Source: Actinostola sp. cb2023 (Eukaryota > Cnidaria > Anthozoa > Actiniaria > Actinostolidae). Taken from it: DNA of 64,000 bases. Numbering within the stretch: the first letter of the stretch is position 1; each line of letters starts with the position of its first letter. A program made the position numbers and the translations under genes. The notes below the pieces were generated by a model that was not told where the DNA came from, made no database searches, and saw nothing but the letters and a program-made list of their open reading frames with translations. The stretch is from the NCBI GenBank assembly GCA_033675265.1, contig JAUJYZ010001366.1, positions 152,105 through 216,104 of the forward strand, written 5' to 3'. Below, piece after piece: positions 44,719 through 56,309 of this stretch.

Positions 44719-47700
44719 TTACGCGAGGGACAGCAATTCAACCATCAATTCCGACCGCAGAGAAGGTGCATCTTCAAATTTCCATGTATGGTTTTCGTTA
44801 GTGCTGTTACAGATATCTCGTACGCAGCAAATCACACCAACTCCACAACTACTGGTGCCGTTGATAGAATTCGTAAAACCTCTTGGCTGATCTGGCATAG
44901 GCACTTTAAACCTTTTAACCGCAGACCATTGTGATGGCAAAAACTGATTAAGGTTGCTTGATTGGTATATTGTGCTTAATACTTTTTTCACCTTCTTCTG
45001 TAGGCCATTCGTAATAGCACAGTGGTATCCATCGTCAAAGCGGATATCTTGACCTTCAACATCAAATACGTACAGACCCCAGTGGCATTGATTGATATGA
45101 ACTGGCAAGAAAATCTTCTTAACCTGATTCATATCACTTTCGGTGCAAATTCGCTGCACAATACTTTCGTTGAAAGATGTTGACAACAAGGATGTTAACA
45201 TTAAGAAAATATTTTCGACGCCCATCTTCTCATTTGCTCGATCGCAGTAATTCTTGATTAATACATTTATTATTTCATCTGACAAGTATCTTTCGCAGCA
45301 TAAAACTGAAAGCTCTTGTGAGGTAATTCTGTATGCTGAATGCTCTATTAAATAAGTGCCATTGATATTCCACCTGTCTAGCAAAGCACTTGTTACCCTT
45401 TCCTTGTCTTTCTCTGATATAGTGATAAATGCATCATCAATCCATTGGATTTCTTGATTTACTTCTCGTTTGATCTTTAGAATTAGGTGATATCTGCTAA
45501 GTATCCTAAGCCCCTCTAAAGTAAAACATCCGTATAATGGAAACTCGGCAAGCACTCCATATCTGGAAGCACTTGGGTCACTGTTCAACTTCTTGCGTAG
45601 GGAATTCATTGCATCTTTTAGTACGGAATCGGGTGGTATCCTGTCTACCGTTTGCGGGTCCGTTACAGATTCATTCGTTCGTAACTTGATGCCTGTCATA
45701 GATAGAGTAAAATCAACCGGAGGTAATACAGTTTGTGCCAACAAACGTCGAGGTGTTACAAAGTTGTTATCCCGGCGTCTAATATCCATCGCGATGGCTT
45801 GCTCAACAGAGTCTTGTACATTTATGTTAAGTGTTTTCGGCCCTCCACTCTCGTCACCACTCTCGACATTAATGAATTCAGTTTCCTCATTTTCATCTTT
45901 TATGGAGTCTTGAGCAAAACTATTACAATATTCTTCTTTAACTGAGAGGCGACTTGTCTCCGAGGTGCATTCAGTTACACCAACATCCGCGGATTCTGGT
46001 TGTTCTCCTTTTCTTCTTTCGCATTTGATATCATTATCATTATCACTATAATCAGAGTCACTCATTTGAAATATATTACTTGCCTTGTGAGGAAATGTCT
46101 TATTTTTTCGAAAAAGTTTCCCTTTCTGTGCATTAGATAAGGCTTTTGGCTTTTTTGAAAGTCGTTTTGGTTTTGGTTTTGGTCTGGTCTTTCGTTTTTG
46201 GGGCTCTGTCGGACAACTCTCTTCGTTTACACCTTTCTCTTGTTTCTTCTTCGTTTCTTCTTGTGATTTCATGTCACTCGATGTTTTTTTTGCCGTTGTT
46301 CTACCAGTTTCACCAACATCCGTGGAATCTGGTTGTTCTCCTTTTCTTCCTTCGCATTTGATATCATTATCACTATAATCGGAGTCACTCATTTGAAATA
46401 TAGTGCTTGCCTTGTGAGGAAATGTCTTATTTTTTCGAAAAAGTTTCCCTTTCTGTGTATTAGATAAGGCTTTTGGCTTTTTTGAAAGTCGTTTTGGTTT
46501 TGGTTTTGGTCTGGTCTTTCGTTTTTGGGGCTCTGTCGGACAACTCTCTTCGTTTACACCTTTCTCTTGTTTCTTCTTCGTGTCTTCTTCTGACTTGATT
46601 TCACTCGTTTTCTTTGCCGCTGTTCTACTAGTTTCATCAACGTCGATTGTATACTTCCTTTTGCGGCCATATCGCGAAGTTGAAGTGAAATTAATGGCTT
46701 GATTGAAAGAAGAGGCAGGGAGCCACATGTTATCTTCTTCTCCATAACCTTTGAATTTTACTTTGTACTCATATGTCAGTGATTCTTTTGCGATGCGACG
46801 CTCCAAAATATTCTCAACCTCGTAAAATCCGTCTTCGAGGCTCATCTCTTCGGGGTCTTGCTTGGTCATTCCAGAATCATCGTCTTTCTGAAAAGAACTT
46901 TCAGCGAATGGTAAATATCCAATCTTCTTCAATATTTCCAATGAGTTTTCATGGATCTTATATCTCCCTTTTTCAATGGGGATAAGTTCCACAGGACCAA
47001 TAATGGCAGATGCTGCTTTCCCAGACGAAATGCATAGCTGTGGCGGCACACAATATATTCCTTCTTGTTCTGTTTCAAGGAATACAGAAACCCTAGCCCG
47101 TGCTTCTGCATTGGATTTCAACTTGAAGCTGGTAATTTCTTTTCCATCCTTAGTTGATTCTATAACCTCAATTCGGCCAATTTGGAACATCTTTTTGCAT
47201 TTCAGGGATACTTTGAAAGCAACAAATCCAAAGCGCACGACATTGTGTTGTGAATCCAATGGGGCTTTTCCTGGAAGATATTTTGAAGCAAAGTGTCGTT
47301 TCTGTCGACATCTTGCTATATATTCTCTTGGAAGAAGGAGCTTGATTGCACGAGAAATGTGAACATAAGTCGTTTTTCCATCTACAACTTTACTAATCAT
47401 CCATTCGTTTCCTTTCTGATGCTTTTCACTTACTTCAGTCTGTTCTGGAATTTCCTCAGCATGGTCTTGCTCCAATTCCTCCAATTCTTTCACCATAAGA
47501 CTTTCTTCTGCATCTCCTTCTAGATCCTCGTGACAATTATCCCACAATTGGCTTTCTATTGCAAAAGAAAGATATAACTTATTGTAGCCATTTGGGAGAC
47601 AAGAATCAACCATGTTAATATTATCAGGCTTAGGATATGTGTAAGGCATCTCCCAGCATCCTTTATTTTTCAGCATTTCGACACATTCCTGAGGCACGTA

Positions 47701-49567
47701 TTTTTCAAAAAGGTGTCTTCCCGCTTGCGATCCTTTTCTATGGGCGTCAACTTGTTCCTTTCTGAATTCTTCATAAGTACTGGGATAACTGTAAGAACCA
47801 TCTACTTTTGCCTTTTGCTTTTGGATTGCAAATGCAAGACGTCGTCGCTTTGCAGATGGTTTAACTTTTACATTCGCATGAGCAAGATTGGCTTTAGTAT
47901 TTACATTAAACTGCACGGCTGAACTCTTAGAAAGCATGTCTGCAAAAGTGGGCTGAGCATCCATTGACTGGATCTGGTTTGTTTTCCCCTGAAGTTCACT
48001 GATCGTTCTCTCTGTAACTTTCGTTCCCGAATTACACGGTGAAGAGCAACACAGACCAATTTCTTTGAAATGTAAAAACATTGCCAGTTGATGTAGTGTT
48101 GCTGCAGAAAACATTATTTCCGCAGTTAGGTAACAGCCATAAGTAAGGAACTTTCCTCTTTTTTTTGGATCCAACTTTGCACCTGGTTTTGAATTAAGGA
48201 GAAGCTTCGACAGTTCGATGACTCTTCTCCATAGGCGCAAGACAGTTATTGCGCAGGACACTGATTCCTGTACTTCTGAGGGAGAACCAAAATCTGGCTT
48301 TCTGAAAGGCTCTATTAGATGGTAAACAGCTCGAATATATAAACTTGTTCCTTTGGATCCAGGAACGTGCTCATCTAGGAGATCGGCGGTTCTTAGAGTA
48401 AAAAGTCTTTCACAGGCATCAGAGTTCTGATCAAAGAAGTATATTAAGATAAGATCCATAGCATTGAAGCCACAATCAAGTCCTAAATTCTGGCACTTGT
48501 TGCGAAGATCTTTGAGGTGCCTGATTGTAGCCAATAAAGTAACTTGCCCTTTTTCCTCCCATAACGTCAGTTCCCTTGTCTCGTACTTTAGATTCTTTAA
48601 GAAAAGTCTTTGCTCGTGGTCAAAGTCTAAATAGGCAATGGAAGGAAGGAACCAGTAGTACGGCGCTAGAAATCTCTCATCTGTAACTCCAAGACCAAGG
48701 AAGAAAATGTTGCTCTTTACTTCTTCAGTAGAGGGAGTCATCAGCTTATTCGCAGCACTAAGGGAAAATCCAGCTGAGTCTGTTGAATAACCAAGTAGGT
48801 GAATCGGGACTTTACGTTCACTGCCATTTTCATCGTAAAAACAACTGCGACGCAAGTGCTCCCAATAACGAAGGAGATGGACGGCTTTGTGTCCCTTATC
48901 GTTGACCGGCCACATACAGTGAATAATTGATGGCTTTTCTGATAGAGCGAGAGTATTAAGATTGTGGACTGAAACGGTTTTGGCCAACTGATCTTTATCG
49001 ATAAGATTATCAACCACACGTTTGAGAGCGCTGAAATCATCTACGTCACCTCGAGTAGGGTCTTTCCTTGGGATAGTCAGCTCCTCATCTTTCCAGTAAC
49101 TTGCATCTGAATTCCAAGACTTTCCAATAAGAATAACCTTTCCAGATGCATTCAATTTTGGCTGCAAATACCTCAGTGCTCTCGCACCATCACTTCCTTC
49201 GTTAACTGGTAAGGTTCCAAATGTCTGTGCAGCTTTATCAAGAGCTCGCATGTTCAACCCCGGCTCTAGCTTGTCAACGAGGGCATGCTTTGAAGCTGTT
49301 GTTTCTCCTGCAAGACCAAAAATCTGCGCCAACAAACTGTAATTACAAGGACCAAGTTCATTCTTAAACATACCACTTATATCCTTGACGAGGTCTACAT
49401 AATGGTGATTGTTTCTTTTTCCTAGTTTTGAGACAAGGTTTCTGATTACCAAAATTTGAACAGGATTGGTATGTGAAATCCCAGATTCGAACAAGCGGAC
49501 AATATCAACAACCAGTTTTTGATCATCACCATTTTTACAACAATCCAACAGACATTCCTCCCACTCT
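44719..49567 (-). CDS. Element B giant transposase-like protein: DDE-like core, chromodomain, Ulp1-type protease
   Basis: A single exon from an acceptor at 49568 to a stop at 44719. Residues are numbered from the TTG codon at 49548, giving 1,609 codons. The N-terminal third carries D257 (YSTDSAGFS), D308/D310 (YLDFDHEQRLF) and E380 (DACERLFTLRT), an arrangement compatible with an RNase H-fold DDE transposase. A chromodomain lies at about 903-953 (YEVENILERR, YEYKVKFKGYGEEDNMW). Two tandem basic segments with RPKPKPKRLSKKPKAL follow, duplicated with a period of 109 codons. The C-terminus is an Ulp1/C48-type cysteine protease with H1489 (QCHWGLY), D1505, Q1554 and C1568 (SSCGVGV). All four active-site residues are present, so it looks functional. 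The combination suggests chromatin-targeted integration and possibly SUMO-type processing. The superfamily was not recognised. Confidence 0.75.
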
Positions 49568-49617
49568 CTAGTAGAGAGTGAAAGGCCGAAAGGCCTCTGA
49601 TATAAAAGAAGATCTAC
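49568..49617 (-). other. 50-nt intron in element B gene
   Basis: Donor AC|GTAGAT and acceptor CTCTCTACTAG|A define a 50-nt intron that joins the 49618-50246 frame to the 49548 frame in phase 2 without a stop. The word CTACTAGAGA occurs both in the upstream exon (about 49656) and across the acceptor, 89 bases apart. The intron may therefore have arisen by a small insertion or duplication. Confidence 0.6.
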
Positions 49618-50246
49618 GTAGCTGTATGGCGTGTTCTGTTGTCTCTATATATATCTCTAGTAGATAGCTTGACTTGAACAAGTTTAGATGCTGTTCGCTC
49701 TGCCAATTTCCGACGCTCAACTTCTGTATGGAATGCCTTTGATAACTCTCCTTTTCTAGCAAATCGTCTGTTGAATCCTTTCATTCCCACTCGATTTGTA
49801 ATTTCGTGTAATGCCCCGATTTTACGATGACGAAGAGTGTCCTTGAGATCTCTCAACTGTCTACTACAATTTGCGCAAGTGTATGGATGTTCACCACCAT
49901 TGTCAGCTGTTCCTTTGCAGGGAGGATCTATACTTTTAATGGCCCCACGTACTTCAATTTTATTTCCATGGACAACGATTTCAGAATCCATAGAAATAAA
50001 AACAGACCTTGTCTGTGCTTGTGCATTGCTTATAAGGGCAGAGGCTGCGCTTGGATGTTTAGTCTTCCAAGACGGGTAATTTCTACAGCTTTCATGACCT
50101 GGCTCGTCACGGAAGCAGGCTATTCTTCCTTTCTCAACATCTTGTTTAAATGCAGATTGAACAGTAATTCGCCTTATTTGCTGATCATTTACAAAATATT
50201 TAACGACCTCAGGATCCCATAAGTAGTGACATTTTACTTTACGCAT
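49618..50246 (-). CDS. Element B gene, middle exon with Cys/His segment
   Basis: Starts around MRKVKCHYLWDPEVVKYF and contains a short zinc-binding candidate HPYTCANCSRQLRD with downstream His. A Lys/Arg-rich helix leads into the next exon across the 50-nt intron. The link to the preceding exon (50234-51691) is a frame change of one base. A very small intron (GTGAAA...CCTCAG, about 50248-50282) could bridge it, but a frameshift is also possible. Confidence 0.6.
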
Positions 50247-51691
50247 GACTCCTGAGGTCGCAGGAAGTTTAAAGAATCATTTTCACTTGATGAAAAAAAG
50301 GAGTCAATAGGACGTTGAGTTGGTTTGAAGGTGCCTTTACTGATTTCAGTTCTTTGCTCGGTTTGTTGAGGCTGGGAACAAGAAAAAAAAAAACTTAATG
50401 CTTCCTGGTGGCACTTGGATGTACTGTGTTCATGTGTTTGCACTACTCCGCAGAACTCTAGCCTCCCCTTTCCTGACAGGATATCTTCTTCCGAAATCTG
50501 TTTAGATTTTAGAGATGAATGACGAACGGAATTTCTCTTCGCCCAGTTTAAATAAGAAATGCAAATTTCACAACTTGTATTACTCTTTTCTCTATGCACA
50601 AATTGCGGGAAGATATCTCCTTCACTAGTCATATCAATCGCATCGCCAGCCTGATTTCCAACCATGACGGGGGGGAAAGCAACAGCAAGAAAGGCCCTGA
50701 ATCTTGAAGATTGAAAATTGGACGATGCTAGTGATAACTTGTGGATTTCGAGTCTTCTTTCATTTGGAGTATTTATGTTTTCAGACCCAAACGTTTTCAA
50801 CAAGAAATCAGAATAAGACTTTGGCTTTGATGGGAGATCACTAGAACGTAAATATTTAATTTTCTTAAAGTACTTCCTGTAGAATGCATCTGGATCTCTT
50901 TCTTCTTCTTCTCCCGAAACATATATTGTCTCGGCGCTAATATCGTCTTCATCTGAATCACTATCTATAACCAATTTATTATAATTAATTAATTTCTTCG
51001 GTTTGATTGGTTCACATTCATCATCATCGTCACTACATTCTATTTCTGTATTCATGTCATTTATTTTTGCAGATTGCTGTTCAACGGTGTCTTTAGCTTC
51101 ATCTCCGGTATTGTAATCGAAAGCAAAGTCATCAACCTCTCCTATTTCATTCTCGGCTTCCTCCTCTGTGGCTTCAATGTCTTTATCTTCATCGCGAGCA
51201 GCATTGTAATCAACTGCAAAGTTATCACAATCTTCAAGCTCTCCGCCTAACCCAATTACGTCAGCCATGTCCTCTAACTCGTCATCGCCATCTTTTGCGT
51301 CTTTTTGTTCAAGTAGATGAGGAGGAGTTATAAGGGGGTTGATGGTTTCTTTTTCAACTTCATCAGTACAATGTACAAACCGAACACAGTGAAATTCCTT
51401 TTTTGTCCTAACTACATTGTCCAGTGGTTTTCTTCCGAGAACGTAAAGTCCAAACTTTGCAAAGAAAGCATCTCTTGACACCTCTACTCCTGTATCTTTT
51501 ACAAATCTATTCAAAACATCATCCTTTGTCACTGCGTCTTCGCAATTGCCAACACAGAGTGCTTGAAGTGCCCATAACTTTATCTTTTCAGCAACTGGGG
51601 TTTCTCCGTGACCTCTTAAGACAATACCTCTGTATTCAGATCTGTTTCTTTTCATCATTTTCATTGCCCTCTCTCCTTCTACATTTGACAC
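50234..51691 (-). CDS. Element B gene, N-terminal acidic region
   Basis: A frame of 485 codons. The first 100 residues contain a folded-looking segment (IKLWALQALCVGN, FVKDTGVEVSRDAFFAKFGL, VRFVHC). It could be a winged-helix DNA-binding domain of the RFX/D5 type (low certainty). A long acidic stretch rich in Asp/Glu follows, then a Ser/Lys-rich segment with SCEICISYLNWAKRNSVRHS and GRLEFCGVV...HEHSTSKCH, a possible second Cys/His finger. A poly-T run (SFFFS) adjoins a strong acceptor-like TTGTTCCCAG, so exon limits near 50370 are uncertain. Confidence 0.55.
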   Translation of the reverse strand: MSNVEGERAMKMMKRNRSEYRGIVLRGHGETPVAEKIKLWALQALCVGNCEDAVTKDDVLNRFVKDTGVEVSRDAFFAKFGLYVLGRKPLDNVVRTKKEFHCVRFVHCTDEVEKETINPLITPPHLLEQKDAKDGDDELEDMADVIGLGGELEDCDNFAVDYNAARDEDKDIEATEEEAENEIGEVDDFAFDYNTGDEAKDTVEQQSAKINDMNTEIECSDDDDECEPIKPKKLINYNKLVIDSDSDEDDISAETIYVSGEEEERDPDAFYRKYFKKIKYLRSSDLPSKPKSYSDFLLKTFGSENINTPNERRLEIHKLSLASSNFQSSRFRAFLAVAFPPVMVGNQAGDAIDMTSEGDIFPQFVHREKSNTSCEICISYLNWAKRNSVRHSSLKSKQISEEDILSGKGRLEFCGVVQTHEHSTSKCHQEALSFFFSCSQPQQTEQRTEISKGTFKPTQRPIDSFFSSSENDSLNFLRPQESCVK

Positions 51692-51732
51692 ACAATTTTT
51701 AATGACCGTTCCAAAAAATATGAAAAAAATAC

Positions 51733-51873
51733 CTCCCTTTCATTTTCCTCAACGGAACTGTGCATGTCTTTGTATGTTTTCCACAACACTTCTTTTTTGG
51801 TGAAAACGTCTTCCGATGATTGAATAATATTTTCCTTGAACCATTTCTCGACGTCCTCCAAACGCATCTGCAA
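51733..51873 (-). CDS. Possible first exon of element B gene
   Basis: The ATG at 51873 opens 47 codons (LEDVEKWFKENIIQSSEDVF...) ending at a GAG|GTATTT donor. A phase-0 join to AGGGCAATG at 51670 keeps the frame of the next exon, but the acceptor there is weak. The encoded helix-rich segment fits the start of a small DNA-binding domain. Confidence 0.4.
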
Positions 51874-52515
51874 AGAATAAAATCAATCCCTTCTACTTGT
51901 TTCTTAATTACAGATGAATTCAGGTTGTGCATAATGATATCAATTCGGTATCATGTACGATTACTAGCAACGAAATTTAGGTGCATAACCTATCACTTAT
52001 TTTGAAATTCGAACAAATCATCGTCTAGTCTATTGTTTTTTACCTTGCAAGGCTGCCTGTCAGTTATTGTTTCGAAACAACAGTCTTCAGTCATTCTGAC
52101 GCAAGCATTTAGGAAAACGTTCTATATGAAAAGAAAAATGCATGCAGGGAACGTAATAATCATATTAAATTCATTTGTGGATTTCCTTTAATTGGGATAG
52201 ATCGGATTTCGCAAGAGTGGGACATGTTAAGACAAGCACCTGCGACACGGTTAAGGCAACCGCGCGCCTCAGAGCATGTTACGTACGGTAAGGTCGCGGC
52301 GCGGCTACAGTAAGGCAAATGATGCGCTGTATATATTCTGTCCCACACATGCGAAATCCGTTCTATCAAGCATTAATTTGCGTACCTTGATGTATCAACT
52401 TCACAATAACTTCACTTTTACATCATCCCATAACTGAAAACGATGAAAAACGTATTAAAACTGCTTACTGTTTTATGCTATGCAGCATATTCCCTCTTGA
52501 CCCTTGTACATGGCA
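51874..52515. repeat. Non-coding flank with an imperfect hairpin
   Basis: At about 52196-52372 an inverted pair (GGATAGATCGGATTTCGCA and TGCGAAATCCGTTCTATC) with GTGGGACA / TGTCCCAC encloses GC-rich sequence (GGTCGCGGCGCGGC). It is a small foldback or MITE. No gene seen. Confidence 0.5.
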
Positions 52516-52706
52516 AATTTCTACTTCTCACACCGCCATTCGCAAATACTCAGTACAAGGCGTGCTCATACATCGAGTTCTGCAAACTGCAGCAGCAAGG
52601 GTAAAATAAGTCGAAATAGAAACCCGCTATTACGGACACACCCATCTTGATTAAGACAAATTCTACTTCTCACACCGCCATTCGCAAATACTCAGTACAA
52701 GGCGTG
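52516..52706. repeat. 142-bp satellite, left remnant
   Basis: About 1.3 units of the satellite that continues at 58496. It ends with GTACAAGGCGTG directly at the palindromic element, whose 6-bp duplication GGCGTG is part of the satellite unit. Confidence 0.9.
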
Positions 52707-52736
52707 AGTAGTATGTTAGGGATGACTCGAGCCCCT

Positions 52737-53320
52737 TTTGGGTGGAGGTTTTAATTATCTCGGGTGGAGGAGGGTGGAGGTTTTAATTATCTCGGGTGGA
52801 GGAGGGTGGAGGTTTTAATTAATAATTTAGGGAGAGGAATCCTTGTTTGGTAGGTGGATTTCATTAATTTAGTAGGTGGAAGTAGGTGGGATCGAAATTG
52901 CGGATCTAAAGTGAGGATCTGGTAGCTGCTTAGCATAATTTAAGGAGGAAGGAGGATGTTTAGCATAATTTAAGGAGGAAGGAGGAATTAAATATTTGTT
53001 TTAAGGAGGAAGGAGGAAGGGGTAGCTGCTTAGCATAATTTAAGGAGGAATGAGGAATTAATTATTTGTTTAAGGAGGAAGGAGGAAAGGGGTGGATGTT
53101 TAACATAATTTAAGGAGGAATGAGGAATTATTATTATTATTATTATTTTAAGGAGGAAGGAGGGGAGCGGTAGCTGCTTAGCATAATTTAAGGAGTAAGG
53201 AGAAGGTTTTAATGAATTTAGGGGGAGGAATCCTTGTTTGATAGGTGGATGTCATTAATTTAGTAGGTGGAAGTAGGTGGGATCCAAAGTGAGGATCCAA
53301 AATTAAATAATGAGCTGTAT
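52737..53320. repeat. GGAGG-rich minisatellite in left arm
   Basis: Units GGTGGAGGTTTTAATTATCT and AATTTAAGGAGGAAGGAGGA repeat several times. The complement lies at about 57890-58465 in the right arm. Internal tandem repeats inside long terminal repeats are common in Polintons. Confidence 0.85.
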
Positions 53321-54478
53321 AAATTAAAAAAGGGTTGTGACAGGTTTGTTATTGTTTTGATAAACCCTCTATTGTGTTGCTTCGGCTTCTACTGCTTTCC
53401 ACATTCAGGTCCAAGGTTGAATAAATAACTTAGAAATTACTGTGAATTCACGGAATGTCACATTTGACTTCTTATAACTGTAATCACATTTGTAACAAAA
53501 TATGATTCGAGAACCAAATGCGTGGTTTTAATACTTCACTGATTGGTGATTGCGTTGAAAAGGGTTGCTGGTAAGCTAGCTCATTAGCCATGCACAATGG
53601 TGAACTGTCTGGTCATGCCTAAAGCAAAACAATAGACCCTTTTGTTGCATTCCAAAACAATGCGGAACAACTCCTCGTAGGTTTCACAGTAACTTGAAAA
53701 ACGAATCGAAAGAACTCTTTAGTTTGAACTGTTTGAACTCTAGTCTTTATGATTAGTTTGTGTTACTTAAATGTTAGTGATATAAAAATTGAATGTAACT
53801 GATTCAGTACATTTGAAAATAACATTCGTTATATACCTAAACGACTTTAGCTTGTTGTGAATGTTGTGTTTTAACATAACATTAAAATTCGTTTGTTTCA
53901 TAACAACATATTTATTTCACAGACTTAATCAGTGCTGAATTGCTTGGAACTCTTTTCACTTGATCCTTAGCGACTCTTTTCACTTGATCCTTAGCGAACA
54001 AGGGATATTATTGATTTTTAAAAAGGCATACAAATATATTTGTCATTTCTTTTTTTTTTAATCAAAACTGACACTGAAAAGCTTCTTTTTAATCCTTCCT
54101 TCGAAGCCGCGTTTCTGTCAGTTTAGTTCTATGGCAGAGAAAATACCGTTATTGTTTAAAAGATGCGTATAATTTAAATAATTATAGTTCTCCTGGATGT
54201 GTACAGTTTGGGATCAGATATATTTATTTGAATGTATCTCATGCTATGAGGTCGGATTTGACAATAAAAACATTGACAAAAGGTTGGCTTTCAACAAGAA
54301 GTTTATTTAACCATTGCAAAGTAAGAATTACATGAGTTGACGAAGCTTCATTTCAATCATAGTTTATTTAATAACAGTTTATAACTTGTACACAGGATAA
54401 TGGTTCGCATTGTGTTCTGGAACAGGTTGTTTGTGAAAGAGCTTATTCAGCAAAAACTTTCGTTGATGTATAGCTGCC

Positions 54479-54893
54479 TCAGTTGCTTCTTCCCATCCAA
54501 AGCCTTCTGTGTCCATAAGACTTTTTTTTTGTTTCCATTACTTTTCGATATTCAGCATTTTTCTTTAATCCATGCATCCATTTGAGATACTCAAATAAAA
54601 CCGCTCGTAGCTCTTTTCTGTATGTCGGTACCAAGTCGTTACTGGCTTTGATTTTAGCAGTCTCTGCATTTTCACCAGCTTGTTCATAATTATCAACTAA
54701 ATGTTGCCATTTGTTGTCATGGCGTTCTATTGCTTCTATCTGAACCCGTTGCCACACACTTTCTTCAACTCCCTCATGACTGTCGTTTGAAGACTCCGAT
54801 GTTGTTGTGTCCTGAGACTGACTTCCAACTGAACCTTCACTTTCCTGATTACTATCTAAACTGGATTCTTCATCCTGGTAATGAGCGGACATG
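54479..54893 (-). pseudogene. Acidic helix-rich protein, left-arm copy, frameshifted
   Basis: Starts at the ATG at 54893 (GCCACCATG context) and is identical to the right-arm protein until a T run at 54521-54530. There, one extra base relative to the right arm shifts the frame and removes the conserved C-terminus. It retains the promoter-like TATA segment that the right copy lacks. Confidence 0.75.
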
Positions 54894-54959
54894 GTGGCCT
54901 TTTCAATTCTCTCCCTCTCTCCTCCGAGTGTCAAATCAAATGATCTAGTTTGATTGTGG

Positions 54960-54996
54960 CCCCTTATATATATATGTTTAACGGCACAGGCGTGGT
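54960..54996 (-). promoter_or_regulatory. TATA-box segment present only in left arm
   Basis: Minus-strand TATATATATAAGGGG at about 54962-54976 lies about 70-80 bases before the ATG. It is inside the 50-bp segment (about 54947-54996) missing from the right arm. Position and sequence fit a core promoter for the arm gene. Confidence 0.5.
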
Positions 54997-55379
54997 CACC
55001 AAGCAATGGAACATCATCCACCATGATAAATAAGCCTCTACTTCAACTAGTGCTCCAAGTATCTATTCATCCACCCACGTGCGTGAATGTTTACTTGATT
55101 TTATGGTAGTAGATGCAATTACTCAAATGAAAGTTGTCTTGACAATGCGGACACATTCTTTCATCGTTTTTTGGTCTGCTTCATAGGTTAGCCATTTTAC
55201 GTCGACTTTATATCCTTCTTTGTTGTGGGATTTTTTCCCTCTCATTTTAAAACTATTGTGGGATTATACTGGGTTTAAAAAAAAATCCAAATCACGATAT
55301 CTCAAGTATTAAAGTGTAAAACTTCCATTATCGGAGTGAAAGAAGGCCTTGTATGTCCCTTCTGTCCCGTTTGTCCTGG

Positions 55380-55560
55380 TAGTCCTTGGTTTGTCCTTAT
55401 AGACCTTATAATGTCCTTAGTGTCCTTAGTTTGTCCTTGTTGTCCTTGAAGTGGCCCTTGTATGTGTCCCGATTAAAGCCCGATGAAAAGGCCCGAAGTG
55501 GCCCGATAAGGCCCGATAAGGCCCGATATGGCCCGATGGCAGTACACCCCTTTTTACACA
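55380..55560. repeat. TGTCCTT / GGCCCGATAAG repeats near palindrome centre
   Basis: Short tandem words TGTCCTTAGTGTCC and GGCCCGATAAGGCCCGATAT; the complement is at about 55695-55880. Part of the arms on both sides of the 32-base centre. Confidence 0.8.
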
Positions 55561-56006
55561 TGTTTTTTTTTTTTCTAGGGCGAAATTTTGCTTTGCCTTA
55601 CCCTCACAAATTAAAAATTACCTACTAACTCCCTTCAAATATATTTGTGAGGGCTAAGCAAAGCAAACTGTCGCCCCAGAAAAAAGAAACATGTGTAAAA
55701 AGGGGTGTACTGCCATCGGGCCATATCGGGCCTTATCGGGCCTTATCGGGCCACTTCGGGCCTTTTCATCGGGTTTTAATCGGGACACATACAAGGGCCA
55801 CTTCAAGGACAACAAGGACAAACTATGGACACTAAGGACATTATAAGGTCTATAAGGACAAACCAAGGACTACCAGGACAAACGGGACAGAAGGGACATA
55901 CAAGGCCTTCTTTCACTCCGATAATGGAAGTTTTACACTTTAATACTTGAGATATCGTGATTTGGATTTTTTTTTAAACCCAGTATAATCCCACAATAGT
56001 TTTAAA

Positions 56007-56129
56007 ATGAGAGGGAAAAAATCCCACAACAAAGAAGGATATAAAGTCGACGTAAAATGGCTAACCTATGAAGCAGACCAAAAAACGATGAAAGAATGTG
56101 TCCGCATTGTCAAGACAACTTTCATTTGA
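56007..56129 (+). CDS. Small 40-codon frame in right arm
   Basis: Frame MRGKKSHNKEGYKVDVKWL to a stop at 56127-56129, with its mirror at about 55123-55245 on the minus strand. It could be a remnant of a longer protein upstream of the acidic gene; too short for a firm call. Confidence 0.3.
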   Translation: MRGKKSHNKEGYKVDVKWLTYEADQKTMKECVRIVKTTFI

Positions 56130-56309
56130 GTAATTGCATCTACTACCATAAAATCAAGTAAACATTCACGCACGTGGGTGGATGAATAGATACTTGGAGC
56201 ACTAGTTGAAGTAGAGGCTTATTTATCATGGTGGATGATGTTCCATTGCTTGGTGAGATCATTTGATTTGACACTCGGAGGAGAGAGGGAGAGAATTGAA
56301 AAGGCCACC

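Larger units (their letters stand above)
43511..51873 (-). mobile_element. Element B (boundaries not resolved)
   Basis: The giant gene plus the 44-bp minisatellite behind it probably form one DNA transposon, since DDE, chromodomain and Ulp1 modules are typical of large selfish elements. I could not find matching terminal inverted repeats. The left limit may lie near 33.3 kb and the right limit between 51.9 and 52.5 kb. The coordinates given are therefore a minimum. Confidence 0.45.

Noticed and set aside
45593..48000. Plus-strand frames opposite the element B gene
   Set aside because: Shadows of a 1.6-thousand-codon minus-strand frame with recognisable domains.
55386..55866. Collagen-like or Pro-rich frames near the palindrome centre
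   Set aside because: Produced by TGTCCTT and GGCCCGATAAG tandem repeats, present as mirror images in both arms, without a regular Gly-X-Y pattern.
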